From an uncultured Porphyromonadaceae bacterium (GTDB lineage: Bacteria > Bacteroidota > Bacteroidia > Bacteroidales > Muribaculaceae), in contig UQKE01000034.1 in NCBI GenBank assembly GCA_900541555.1, positions 1-24,066 on the forward strand: 24,066 bases of DNA. The letters run 5' to 3'. Shown here in pieces: positions 17,601 through 24,066 of this stretch. The notes beneath the pieces were generated by a model. It saw only the letters and a list, made by a program, of their open reading frames with translations. It was not told the origin of the DNA and ran no database searches. The translations under genes and the position numbers were made by a program. The stretch's first letter is position 1. The number at the start of each line of letters is the position of its first letter.

Positions 17601-17989
17601 TTGGCCTTGTCGGCGTCGATTTGGGTAGTCGCGCCTGTAAACAAACGGCGGTCCATTTTCGACATACCGGTAACGACAACTTCATCAAGTTGCTGAGCAT
17701 TCGGGCTCATTACTATTCGCATCTCTTTTGTAGATGCTTTCAAAACTTGTGCCTCCATTCCAATGTACGACACTTCGATCTCTGAGTTGGCAGACGAGAC
17801 GGTCAGCGTAAAAGCACCGTCAATGTCGGTAGCGACACCGTTCGAGGGATTACCTTTCTCTACCACACTGGCACCGATAATCGTTTCGCCCGAGTCGTCG
17901 ACCACGACGCCCTTCACCGTTATGTCGGCGTATGCACACAACGAGAAGAAGGACATCGCTGCCAAAATGACAAATTTCTTCAATCTCAT
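14654..17989 (-). CDS. SusC/RagA-family TonB-linked outer-membrane transporter
   Basis: This 1111-residue TonB-dependent importer heads the second uptake operon. The start at 17989 gives a clean signal peptide (MRLKKFVILAAMSFFSLCAYA); an earlier in-frame start at 18016 would add nine residues before it. A carboxypeptidase-regulatory-like domain lies at about 23-98 (VKGVVVDDSGETIIGASVVEK). The TonB box LDEVVVTGM is at about 101-109, followed by SKMDRRLFTGATTQI, then a plug with IRVRGATSIYG, WVVDGVIMEDA and ILKDGSATSIYGAQAMAGVIVVTTKKG. The barrel ends FTFTLRFSL. There is no STN domain. The plug carries a somewhat extended insert around EVSADDLSSGDAVTLISSAI. It is clearly distinct from the first SusC of the window, with only family-level similarity. 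Confidence 0.95.
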   Translation of the reverse strand: MRLKKFVILAAMSFFSLCAYADITVKGVVVDDSGETIIGASVVEKGNPSNGVATDIDGAFTLTVSSANSEIEVSYIGMEAQVLKASTKEMRIVMSPNAQQLDEVVVTGMSKMDRRLFTGATTQIDADKAKLDGVADIARALEGRSAGVSVQNVSGTFGTAPKIRVRGATSIYGASKPLWVVDGVIMEDAVEVSADDLSSGDAVTLISSAIAGLNSDDIESFQILKDGSATSIYGAQAMAGVIVVTTKKGRAGSTRVSYTGEFTTRMKPRYNEFNISNSQEQMGIYREMERKGWLEFASIASASNSGVYGKMYDLIDQYNESNGAFGLPHTTSAMNNYLRAAEFRNTDWFDELFSNALLQNHSVSISGGTEKSNFYTSVSIMNDPGWTISSDVRRYTFNANASYQISPTLRVSVLTSDSYRKQKAPGTLSQETDPVSGEVKRGFDINPYSYALNTSRTLDPHEFYTRNWSDFNIFHELENNYIDIGVTDLKFQAELNWKPIAGLELNALGAYRYQSSVQEHHVKDHSNQAMAYRAGIDPEDATIRDINPYLYTDPNDPNALPETVLPKGGIYYNDTYTVSQYNFRGTATYNKTWKNTHIFNALAGLEVNSIDRNSINFQGWGFVYDNGGIPFIDPSLFEQQAQENAAYYGNTWTYRRSFASFANVTYSYASRYVLNGTIRYEGTNKLGMSRNSRWLPTWNVAAAWNAHEEKFFKDNVDPKILSHATARVSYSLTADAGPDWVSNATPVYNSYRPWRPLSRDQELGLQLTDIANTELTYEKKHEFNVGLDLGFLNNRINATADVYFRNNFDLIGEIYTQGAGGVSMKYANVAAMKSNGAEVTISTRNIETKDFSWTTDLTFAKTRTEITSLDARSNVIQLVQGTGYALEGYPVRAIFSIPFMGLNEEGLPTFLNEDGEVVVDDINFQEFEKTGYLKYEGPTDPTITGGFGNIFTWKNFRLNVFLTYSFGNKVRLNPIFSSSYDDLASMPKEFKNRWTLPGDEAHTTIPVIASKRQNERYLYLDYAYNAYNYSTERIADGGFIRLKEVSLTYDLPKSFLQKIRFSSASVKVQATNLCLLYADKKLNGQDPEFFNAGGVATPNPRQFTFTLRFSL

Positions 17990-18686
17990 AAATCTTAAAA
18001 CAATTATATAAAACAAAACAACTTAAATGTTCACATATAATATAGGTGTAGCCGCAATTACAATTCGACACTCTCCTACAACGCTCCCTCTGTTAATTTC
18101 CCGAAGAAAATTAAGATTAAAAAGCGATTTTTCGCCTACCCACAATATCATTTTTCCAAAAGCAAGAATAATCTTTTTTACCTTTTGTTCAAAAAATATC
18201 TTTCCAGTAGCACTTTGCTAAATTACTACCCTTTTTCCGAAACAACAAATATATTTTGCATTTTTTCACTTCTCGCCCCAAACGCCTTTCCAGAACTGAA
18301 TATACGCAGTTGCGACAAGCCGTAATCGACTTTTTTACAGATTGTTTTAATCGAATAATTATGCAAGCGCGTTCCGCTGGAGGGTGCAAGACGAGCACAA
18401 CCGCATCGAAAAAACAAAAAATTTTACCCCTTTGCAATGTCATTCTCGCAACTTCTTCTGCGGATTTTTCTACGATTTTATGCGTTTTCGATTCTGAAAT
18501 TCCATTTTTTATCACAAGAAAGCAAGAATGGCGCGCCATGCCCACACTGTTAAAATTAACAATTAAACTTGCTAACAAGATAATTTTTTCACATTTCAAG
18601 TCAGGATAATGAACAAATATCTAATACACAGCAATTTACTCATACAACACCGATTGCTTACAATTTGTAATCTACTATGAAAGCAG
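17990..18686. other. AT-rich intergenic region upstream of the second SusC gene
   Basis: About 700 bases without a credible gene. A minus-strand open frame at 18189-18599 exists but starts with TTG and has no recognisable family or signal. The best promoter trace for SusC is TATATTTG on the minus strand at 18253-18246, matching the -7 consensus, but the nearest TTTG (18282-18279) is 25 bases away, too far for the usual 19-21, and the leader would be about 250 bases. A small stem, GCGA-TTTT-TCGC, lies at 18124-18135. Nothing else is recognised. Confidence 0.45.
18246..18253 (-). promoter_or_regulatory. Candidate -7 box for the second SusC operon
   Basis: TATATTTG read on the minus strand fits TAnnTTTG and is the only such match in the gap upstream of SusC. 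It lacks a properly spaced -33 box. A start from here would leave a leader of about 250 bases. Confidence 0.3.
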
Positions 18687-18730
18687 AAAAAAGCAGAGCG
18701 GCTTCGAAAAACATCGAAAACCGCCCTGCT
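18687..18730 (-). terminator. Intrinsic terminator of tyrS
   Basis: Read on the minus strand, AGCAGGGCGG (18730-18721) pairs with CCGCTCTGCT (18701-18692), nine of ten positions matching, around a 19-base loop, and is followed at once by a run of T (to 18687). It begins 23 bases after the tyrS stop and therefore closes the glsA-to-tyrS gene group. Confidence 0.85.
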
Positions 18731-18753
18731 AAAACAAAATGCTATTAAAATTC

Positions 18754-20046
18754 TTATTTTGCTATCACAAGGTAATAATTTTTCTTTCCGCGCTGTACCA
18801 GAAGATATTTGCCATTCAACAAATCGTCGGCAGAAATCACACGGTCGAAAGCATCGAGTTTCTCTTTGTTGACCGACACGCCTCCGCCTTGCACCAACTT
18901 GCGCATCTCGCCTTTCGAAGCGAACACTTTCGTATGCTCGGCAAACAAATCGACAGCTTTGACACCGCCGGAAATCAAATCGCGCGGCACCTCAAACTGC
19001 GGCACGCCTTCGAACACCGACAAAAACATGTCTTCGTCGAGACGGCGAAGCGCGTCGGCCGTGGCATTCCCGAACAAAATCGACGATGCGTCGACCGCCG
19101 CATTGTAGTCGGCCTCCGAATGGACCATCACCGTCACTTCTTTTGCCAAACGCTTTTGAAGCAGACGCAAATGGGGTGCGGCAAGATGCTCCGCCGTAAG
19201 CGCTTCCACCTCTTCTTTGGAAAGGAACGTGAAAATCTTGATATAGCGCACGGCATCTTCATCGCTGACGTTCAACCAGAATTGATAGAACTTGTAAGGC
19301 GACGTATAGCGTGCATCCAGCCACACATTGCCCGACTCGGTCTTGCCGAATTTTCCGCCGTCGGCCTTCGTGATCAACGGGCATGTCAAAGCGAAAGCCT
19401 CGCCGCCGTTCGTGCGCCGAATCAGTTCCGTGCCGGTAGTGATATTGCCCCATTGGTCGGAACCGCCCATTTGGAGCTTGCAATTTTTCGTCTCGTAAAG
19501 ATGCAGGAAGTCGTATCCTTGAAGGAGTTGGTAGGTAAATTCCGTAAACGACAACCCGTCGCGAGCCTCGCCATTGAGGCGACGCTTCACGCTGTCTTTC
19601 GCCATCATGTAGTTCACCGTAATGTGTTTGCCCACTTCACGCGCGAAATCAAGGAATTTGAAGTCTTTCATCCAATCGTAGTTGTTCACCAGCTCGGCGG
19701 CATTCGGAGCATCCGAATCAAAATCGAGAAACTTCGACAATTGCCGCTTGATGCATTCTTGGTTGTGGCGCAATGTCTCTTCCGTCAGCAAATTGCGCTC
19801 CGCCGATTTTCCCGACGGGTCGCCAATCATGCCGGTAGCGCCTCCGATCAAGGCAATCGGCTTGTGCCCGCACCGCTGGAAATGACGGAGAATCATCACG
19901 CTCACCAAATGCCCGATATGCAACGAGTCGGCAGTCGGGTCGATGCCCACGTAGGCCGTCGTCACTTCTTTCTGCAATTGCTCTTCTGTCCCCGGCATCA
20001 TGTCGTGCACCATGCCGCGCCATTTCAATTCTTCTACAAAATTCAT
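18754..20046 (-). CDS. tyrS: Tyrosine-tRNA ligase
   Basis: This 430-residue cytoplasmic enzyme charges tRNA-Tyr with tyrosine using ATP. It is a class I synthetase of the bacterial TyrS type. The HIGH signature is intact at residues 43-46 ([13 protein letters not shown]), the tyrosine pocket includes YQLLQGYDF (172-180) and [10 protein letters not shown] (193-202), and the KMSKS-equivalent is KFGKT at 232-236. The C-terminal S4-like RNA-binding domain lies at about 365-430 ([21 protein letters not shown]). Length is normal. It starts 70 bases after the stop of the small lipoprotein gene, and a TAACTTTG -7 box in that gap suggests its own promoter. A strong terminator follows. As a single-copy essential gene it marks this as core chromosome. 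Confidence 0.97.
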   Translation of the reverse strand: MNFVEELKWRGMVHDMMPGTEEQLQKEVTTAYVGIDPTADSLHIGHLVSVMILRHFQRCGHKPIALIGGATGMIGDPSGKSAERNLLTEETLRHNQECIKRQLSKFLDFDSDAPNAAELVNNYDWMKDFKFLDFAREVGKHITVNYMMAKDSVKRRLNGEARDGLSFTEFTYQLLQGYDFLHLYETKNCKLQMGGSDQWGNITTGTELIRRTNGGEAFALTCPLITKADGGKFGKTESGNVWLDARYTSPYKFYQFWLNVSDEDAVRYIKIFTFLSKEEVEALTAEHLAAPHLRLLQKRLAKEVTVMVHSEADYNAAVDASSILFGNATADALRRLDEDMFLSVFEGVPQFEVPRDLISGGVKAVDLFAEHTKVFASKGEMRKLVQGGGVSVNKEKLDAFDRVISADDLLNGKYLLVQRGKKNYYLVIAK

Positions 20047-20086
20047 CGATTCTTATATGTATTAATATATTTCTATTAAAGTTGCG

Positions 20087-20094
20087 CAAAGTTA
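20087..20094 (-). promoter_or_regulatory. -7 box of a probable tyrS promoter
   Basis: TAACTTTG on the minus strand matches TAnnTTTG and lies 40 bases upstream of the tyrS ATG, giving a leader of about 35 bases. No TTTG is seen 19-21 bases upstream, where the end of the lipoprotein gene lies, so the -33 box is weak or absent. tyrS may thus be read both from here and from upstream. Confidence 0.55.
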
Positions 20095-20116
20095 CCACTT
20101 TATTCGCACCCGCCGG

Positions 20117-20551
20117 CTACCACGACCGAAGATAATAGGTGCAAGTCCGCCCGTCGGGCAATGTCGTTTCCAACACTTTCCGTTTGCCGTCGGCAGAAAC
20201 GATGCGAAAGAAATTTTCTTCCTGCAAATACAGAGGCAACTCCTTGTTTGGGTCTGAAATTGTTTCCATGTTGATCTGCACATAGAGTATATTGTCGTCG
20301 CGCTCTTCCCAACGCCCATAATACATGTTTCCGGAAAACTCTTCCGGATGAGAAACTCTTACGCCAAACACTTTCGACTGGAAGCAAAAAAACGCATTGC
20401 CTTCGTAGTCGGGATCGTCGACACCGTCGACAACCACGCGCTCCACCTTCCATTGCCCGAACCAATGCCCGATACGGCCGTTGTTTTGCGTGCATCCGGC
20501 GGCAACAAGCAGCAACGCCGCCATGCAAATCAAATATATCTTTTTCATCAT
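20117..20551 (-). CDS. Small lipoprotein with lipocalin-like fold
   Basis: This 144-residue protein has a lipoprotein signal (MMKKIYLICMAALLLVAAGC, Cys20). The mature part begins TQNNGRIGHWFGQWKVERV and continues as short strands (NAFFCFQSKVFGVRV, YYGRWEERDDNILYVQI, and a final TCTYYLRSW), a pattern of the lipocalin-like lipoproteins widespread in Bacteroidales; the family call is moderate. Its ATG overlaps the stop of the Wzi-like gene upstream as ATGA (bases 20551-20548), which suggests translational coupling; a second ATG follows directly, at 20548. Being coupled to an outer-membrane barrel, it may be a partner of that protein. The function is unknown. Confidence 0.75.
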   Translation of the reverse strand: MMKKIYLICMAALLLVAAGCTQNNGRIGHWFGQWKVERVVVDGVDDPDYEGNAFFCFQSKVFGVRVSHPEEFSGNMYYGRWEERDDNILYVQINMETISDPNKELPLYLQEENFFRIVSADGKRKVLETTLPDGRTCTYYLRSW

Positions 20552-22071
20552 TTCCCGAATAAATTCAACAACCCTTTATAGTTCACGGAAAAAAGCACTC
20601 CGAAATTGTCGCCGAGCAAATCGCCGCGGTCGAAAGCAATCTGGCCTTTGACCGACAAGCCTTCCACTTGCTTGAACGAATAAACGCCCTCCAGCATCAT
20701 CGACACGTCGTCGATCGTCTCCAGTCGCGGCACGCTATACGTGCCCCACGACTTGCGATAGGAAAACAACAAGCGATATTCGAGCGGAGCCCACGCATTG
20801 CCGGACACGCCCACATGGAAACCGCGAATGCGATTGTCTCTCACCTTGCCGTTGCCAAGACGGTTGTAGATTGTGGCCGGTATGAACGGCGAGCCTTGCG
20901 ACATGCCGAAATTCATGTATGAATTGCATCGGAAGTTGTTGTAATAGTTGTCGCCGCCGGTCGCTTGATCGGTATATTCCGTCCCGGGATGATCGTGCGG
21001 AGCCCAATGCATCGGGCCGGCCTGATTCGTGAAATCTATATACTCCACCACGGCTCCCGACACAATGGCGTTTTTATCGCTGCTTTTATATTCAAGCCCC
21101 CAAATGCCGTCGAAACCGTTCAACTTTCCGATGCCCGACCCGTCCTCAAACGGCCATTGGAAATAAGCCTTCAATTCCGTCTCGTCTTTCAACCGATAGC
21201 GTGCAACGAAATCCCACGATCCGAGCGTATTGCCATAGTAATACGCCGCGTCGCCCGGGTTGGAGCCGCCCTCCGATGGCAAGAATGCTTTCCAAACGTC
21301 TTTGAAAGTCACATCGTATGGATCTACATTCTTAAGTTTGCCTTTTTCGTATTCATAAGCAGTGCCGCCAAATTCCGTCACCATCTGCATTCCCACCGTC
21401 ACCGAAAAAGGCTGCGACGGCTTCGTACGGAAATAGCACCTTTTATAATTGAAATACTCGTTAAGGTTGTATTTGCCATTATAAAAATTGAAGTGGTCTT
21501 CGAGCCAGCCATTTTGCATGTATTTCCCATAGGCTATTTCCCCTTGTATCTGCACCCATCCGTTGGTAAACGGGATGTTTTGGAAATCCACAAAACCGGC
21601 ACGGATTTGCGGCACCGGACGGGCATTGTTCGACTGGACATAGTCGCCCGAGCCCAATTTGTCGTTGAGCAGCGGAGAAGTGCGCTCTTTCATGCCTACG
21701 GAAAGAAACACGCCCCTATATTTCACTTCCCCGTAAAGTTGCTGCAACCAAACGGACGTGGGGTGCTTCCCCTGCGCGGCAGGCGCTTGCGGAGCCTGAT
21801 CATACTGCTCAAACGCCGAAGCATGGCCGGCGATGCCTTCCACGCCGAAAGCATAGCTGAAACGACGCGACAAATCAAGTTCCTTTTCCGCTTTCAATTG
21901 CAAAGAAAAAGCCTTTGGCTGCGTCAAAACGCCGCCATTCCCCGACATCATGTACGACGGGGCAAAATCTCCGCTTCCGGCATTTCCCGAAACCGTGCCT
22001 TCATAGACAAGCGGAGTCTCTGCGCCGGCGGATATCGCCGCCAACGCCATAAGCAAAACACATTTTCTCAT
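20548..22071 (-). CDS. Wzi-like capsule assembly outer-membrane protein
   Basis: This 507-residue protein appears to be an outer-membrane beta-barrel of the capsule assembly Wzi family, which in E. coli anchors capsular polysaccharide at the cell surface. A short signal (MRKCVLLMALAAISAGA) is followed by a glycine-rich N-terminal stretch and many alternating strands, including SLQLKAEKELDL, VWLQQLYGEVKYRGVFLSVGMKE and IRAGFVDFQNIPFTNGWVQIQGEIAYGKY, with a helical plug-like part around DVTFKDVWKAFLPSEGGSNPGDAAYYYGN. Its C-terminus is FSVNYKGLLNLFGK. The ATG at 22071 shares one base with the TGA of glsB (TGATG), so the preceding TTG is not needed as a start. Being in one operon with glycine-lipid genes suggests an envelope role. 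No capsule synthesis genes are present in the window, so the ligand polysaccharide is unknown. Confidence 0.7.
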   Translation of the reverse strand: MRKCVLLMALAAISAGAETPLVYEGTVSGNAGSGDFAPSYMMSGNGGVLTQPKAFSLQLKAEKELDLSRRFSYAFGVEGIAGHASAFEQYDQAPQAPAAQGKHPTSVWLQQLYGEVKYRGVFLSVGMKERTSPLLNDKLGSGDYVQSNNARPVPQIRAGFVDFQNIPFTNGWVQIQGEIAYGKYMQNGWLEDHFNFYNGKYNLNEYFNYKRCYFRTKPSQPFSVTVGMQMVTEFGGTAYEYEKGKLKNVDPYDVTFKDVWKAFLPSEGGSNPGDAAYYYGNTLGSWDFVARYRLKDETELKAYFQWPFEDGSGIGKLNGFDGIWGLEYKSSDKNAIVSGAVVEYIDFTNQAGPMHWAPHDHPGTEYTDQATGGDNYYNNFRCNSYMNFGMSQGSPFIPATIYNRLGNGKVRDNRIRGFHVGVSGNAWAPLEYRLLFSYRKSWGTYSVPRLETIDDVSMMLEGVYSFKQVEGLSVKGQIAFDRGDLLGDNFGVLFSVNYKGLLNLFGK

Positions 22072-23084
22072 CAATTCTGTTTTCTATTGCGCGCATATTC
22101 CCGCATTCGGTGAATCAAATCTTGCCGATATTCGATGAACCGGCGGTAGAATGTGCGGATATGTCGCATCTTCTTATCTTCATAAATATCGGAAATGGCA
22201 AAAAAGATGCCTGTTTCCTCAACATCTCCAAATTCGTCATTGATGGCTGTGCCCAGCACCTTCATTTTCGGCGACAAGTTCATATAGGAATTGACCAACG
22301 GAGGGATATTCATGCCTCGGCGGCGCACCTGCGTGTTCAAGATGCGATAGTCCTCCTTAAACGTCTGCCCCACAAAAATTTGTTCCATTTCCCGCACGTC
22401 GATTCGCGCATCGAGCGGTTGCAAAGGATAAACCAAACGTTCGTCGTCATGGAAATGCTTATCCAAGAAATACAAAATCATATTCCTGCATTCCCGAGGA
22501 TAATCGGGATACATTGTCATCTTGCCGAAGAAATACTTCACTTGCGGATAGACCACCGTCAACGCGCCAAGCCCGTCCCACAAATTGTCGAGCGCATAGA
22601 GGGCTTTCACGCCGGCTTTCGTCGATTGGTACTCCACCGACACAAACGACCGGCCGAGCTCTATCGTGTAAGGAAGATACTCTTTCAGAAACTGCTCCGA
22701 ATAGCCGAACATGTGCGACATCGCAATGTGCGGCATCCCGTCGGAATCAAATTTGACATTGTCGCCAAGCAAGAACCGATAGCCGCCGACGATTTCTTCC
22801 GCATCCGGATTCCACACAATCATTTGCTGACATGGCTCGTCCATTAAATCGTATTCGTCGATATCGGCGCTTTTGCCCGTTCCGCCTCCGGAGGAACGAA
22901 ACGCGATCTCGCGCAAACGCCCTATTTCCCACATCAAGTTGGGAGAATTGTAGGCATCGACGATATAAATTTCGTTATGGCCTTTATTTGTGTTACGCAG
23001 AAACCTTGCTTCCGTAAGCTCCATTTTTAAAAGGCTTTTATGCACCGGAGCTATGATATTCTGCACTTTCATCGTCCCTGACAT
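22071..23084 (-). CDS. glsB: Glycine-lipid N-acyltransferase (GNAT-like)
   Basis: This roughly 337-residue protein resembles GlsB of Bacteroides thetaiotaomicron, which moves a 3-hydroxy-acyl chain onto glycine in the first step of glycine lipid synthesis, an OlsB-like acyl-ACP-dependent reaction. It has the family's EIGRLREIAFRSSGGGTG stretch (52-69), WNPDAEEIVGGYRFL (90-104) and ELGRSFVSVEYQ (141-152). The C-terminal part is characteristic of the longer Bacteroidetes form (PPLVNSYMNLSPKMKVLGTA). I chose the ATG at 23084, one base after the glsA stop; an in-frame ATG at 23072 gives MKVQNIIAPV and is an alternative. A TTG at 23093 would overlap glsA and is less likely. It is expected to act at the cytoplasmic face of the inner membrane. 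The gene pair order matches the known glsA-glsB arrangement. Confidence 0.82.
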   Translation of the reverse strand: MSGTMKVQNIIAPVHKSLLKMELTEARFLRNTNKGHNEIYIVDAYNSPNLMWEIGRLREIAFRSSGGGTGKSADIDEYDLMDEPCQQMIVWNPDAEEIVGGYRFLLGDNVKFDSDGMPHIAMSHMFGYSEQFLKEYLPYTIELGRSFVSVEYQSTKAGVKALYALDNLWDGLGALTVVYPQVKYFFGKMTMYPDYPRECRNMILYFLDKHFHDDERLVYPLQPLDARIDVREMEQIFVGQTFKEDYRILNTQVRRRGMNIPPLVNSYMNLSPKMKVLGTAINDEFGDVEETGIFFAISDIYEDKKMRHIRTFYRRFIEYRQDLIHRMREYARNRKQN

Positions 23085-23085
23085 T

Positions 23086-23910
23086 TTACGCAAGACTATA
23101 AACTATATTTTTCACATATTCAGCCCATTCTCCATAAGTTCGACTGTTGTCGAATGTCGAATACGGAATGGGCTTGCCTATCCGTATCGAAAACGACGAA
23201 CCGGCTTTTTTCACCATCTCGCCCGGCAAGCAGACCATTTCAATGTTCAACCGCAGGCCCGTTCGTTCCCGAAATTTCGCGAATTTATAAAAAAAATCAG
23301 AATTAAGCCCGCCAAAATAGATGGGAATCACGTCACGGCCGGTTTCCACGCTTTTCGCCACAAAAGATTTCTTCCACTCCCGATCGCGCACTTCGCCTCG
23401 ATTGTTCATGCGCGAGCACAAGCCCGCAGGAAACGTAATCATTTGGGCATCGCTCTTATAGGCTTCCTCCACAAGCCGTGCAGACTCTCGCGTTTGGCTT
23501 CCATGCTTGTTGATAGGAAGAAAATTCTCCCCCAAAGGCTTCACCGCCATTAAAATGTCATTGACAATACATTTCACGTTCCCCCCATAACGACGACCGA
23601 GCAATGCGATCAACGCTATGCCGTCCAAGCCGCCCAACGGATGGTTTGAAACAAATATGAAACGTCCTTCGTTTGGAATATGCTCTTCGCCTTCCACATC
23701 CAGTCCTATTTGCAATGACCGCAAAGCGCCTTCTGCAAAATCCACGCCGGTCTTTCCGCTATTTTCATCAAGAATGCGGTTAAGAGTGTCTTGCCGTATG
23801 ATTTTCGCTATTTTTCGATACACGAACTGCGGTATGTGCTTTGCATATCGAGGTATTTTTTGTTCAATCGCGCTGCGCACGTCAATATGAATCGTATCCG
23901 ATTGTTCCAT
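23086..23910 (-). CDS. glsA: Glycine-lipid O-acyltransferase (LPLAT family)
   Basis: This 274-residue protein belongs to the lysophospholipid acyltransferase family and is best read as GlsA, which adds a second acyl chain to the hydroxyl of N-acyl-hydroxy-acyl glycine made by GlsB. The acyltransferase motif is NHPLGGLDG at 89-97, where five residues separate His from Asp instead of the usual four (HX5D). A later motif, FPAGLCSR at 160-167, takes the place of the FPEG block, and VIPIYFGG is the usual block IV. I chose the ATG at 23910, since the TTG at 23958 lies inside the promoter (its -33 box is at 23956-23959). The leader is then only about 12 bases. Because it heads an operon with glsB and the Wzi-like gene, the three are probably made together. 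Confidence 0.83.
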   Translation of the reverse strand: MEQSDTIHIDVRSAIEQKIPRYAKHIPQFVYRKIAKIIRQDTLNRILDENSGKTGVDFAEGALRSLQIGLDVEGEEHIPNEGRFIFVSNHPLGGLDGIALIALLGRRYGGNVKCIVNDILMAVKPLGENFLPINKHGSQTRESARLVEEAYKSDAQMITFPAGLCSRMNNRGEVRDREWKKSFVAKSVETGRDVIPIYFGGLNSDFFYKFAKFRERTGLRLNIEMVCLPGEMVKKAGSSFSIRIGKPIPYSTFDNSRTYGEWAEYVKNIVYSLA

Positions 23911-23928
23911 CTCTCTGATTTCTGCGGA

Positions 23929-23959
23929 CAAAGATAGTGCAAGTTGAGAGCAATACAAA
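23929..23959 (-). promoter_or_regulatory. Consensus promoter of the glsA operon
   Basis: On the minus strand TTTG at 23959-23956, a 19-base spacer and TATCTTTG at 23936-23929 match the Bacteroides consensus exactly. It decides the glsA start: the -33 box overlaps the upstream TTG, so translation must begin at the ATG at 23910. A palindrome (23951-23980) covers the -33 box. Confidence 0.85.
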
Positions 23960-24066
23960 GAGCTTGCTCAATTTGTATTGCCGAAACGCATCCTATCTTA
24001 TCGAAAGATAGAAGCCGAGCGAAGAACAATCAAACTTGTTTGAAATTGTTATTCCGAGGCGCAGCC
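23929..24066 (-). repeat. Two tandem promoter-like modules with palindromes upstream of glsA
   Basis: Read on the minus strand, unit one runs from the window edge (24066, GGCTGCGCCTCGG) to a -7-like TATCTTTC at 24010-24003, with TTTG 20 bases before it. Unit two runs on to TATCTTTG at 23936-23929. The two -7 boxes are 74 bases apart. Each unit has a palindrome centred on AA: the first reads CAATTTCAAAC-AA-GTTTGATTG (24048-24027), the second CAATACAAATTGAGC then AA then GCTCTTTGTATTG (23980-23951). The sequence after the first unit's -7 box resembles that after the first promoter of the DUF1016 gene. The element is cut by the window edge. Confidence 0.6.

Noticed and set aside
16070..17785. 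A 571-residue plus-strand open frame opposite the second SusC gene
   Set aside because: Long, but entirely antisense to a clearly coding SusC, and with no family-like features. The same applies to the long plus-strand frames opposite tyrS, SusD and the Wzi-like gene.
18189..18599. A 136-residue minus-strand open frame in the gap before the second SusC gene
   Set aside because: It starts with TTG, has no promoter box in place, no recognisable domain, and a residue make-up like translated AT-rich non-coding DNA.
23911..23958. A longer glsA beginning at the TTG at 23958
   Set aside because: The -33 and -7 boxes of a consensus promoter lie between 23959 and 23929, so this TTG would be upstream of the transcript start.

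Overview
The window looks like a Bacteroidales chromosome, possibly Muribaculaceae or a close relative; the family-level placement is inference from overall flavour. Support for Bacteroidales comes from two SusC/SusD pairs, a type IX secretion C-terminal domain, a BACON-like domain, a GlsA/GlsB glycine-lipid acyltransferase pair, and promoters of the Bacteroides type (TTTG, about 20 bases, TAnnTTTG). All genes except one lie on the minus strand. I saw no tRNA, rRNA, CRISPR array, transposase or integrase.

Layout from left to right. Bases 72-5217 hold a SusC/SusD pair with no enzyme beside it inside the window; its operon may continue past the left edge. A 747-base gap separates it from the only plus-strand gene, a solitary PDDEXK nuclease of the DUF1016/YhcG family (5965-7035), preceded by two stacked promoter-like modules. 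Between this gene and its convergent neighbour (7036-7528) lie GC-rich inverted repeats and a bidirectional terminator. Bases 7529-17989 hold a second outer-membrane uptake locus, read in the order SusC, SusD, HExxH zinc metallohydrolase lipoprotein, DUF4302 lipoprotein, then a large secreted protein (choice-of-anchor J, BACON-like, T9SS sorting domain) that appears to have its own promoter. No glycoside hydrolase or polysaccharide lyase is visible, so the locus may import a peptide or protein-derived ligand rather than a plain glycan; that is inference.

After an AT-rich gap without genes (17990-18686) comes a tightly packed housekeeping operon read right to left: glsA, glsB, a Wzi-like outer-membrane protein, a small lipoprotein and tyrS. 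The first four abut or overlap by a few bases (1-base gap, 1-base overlap, 4-base overlap), which points to translational coupling. tyrS has its own likely -7 box and a good intrinsic terminator. The operon begins at a strong consensus promoter at 23929-23959.

The most unusual signal is not a gene. Upstream of both the nuclease and glsA there are two promoter-like units stacked at a 74-75 base period. The two loci are recognisably related in sequence, and three of the four units carry a palindrome centred on AA that covers the -33 box, with arms that differ between units but remain self-complementary.
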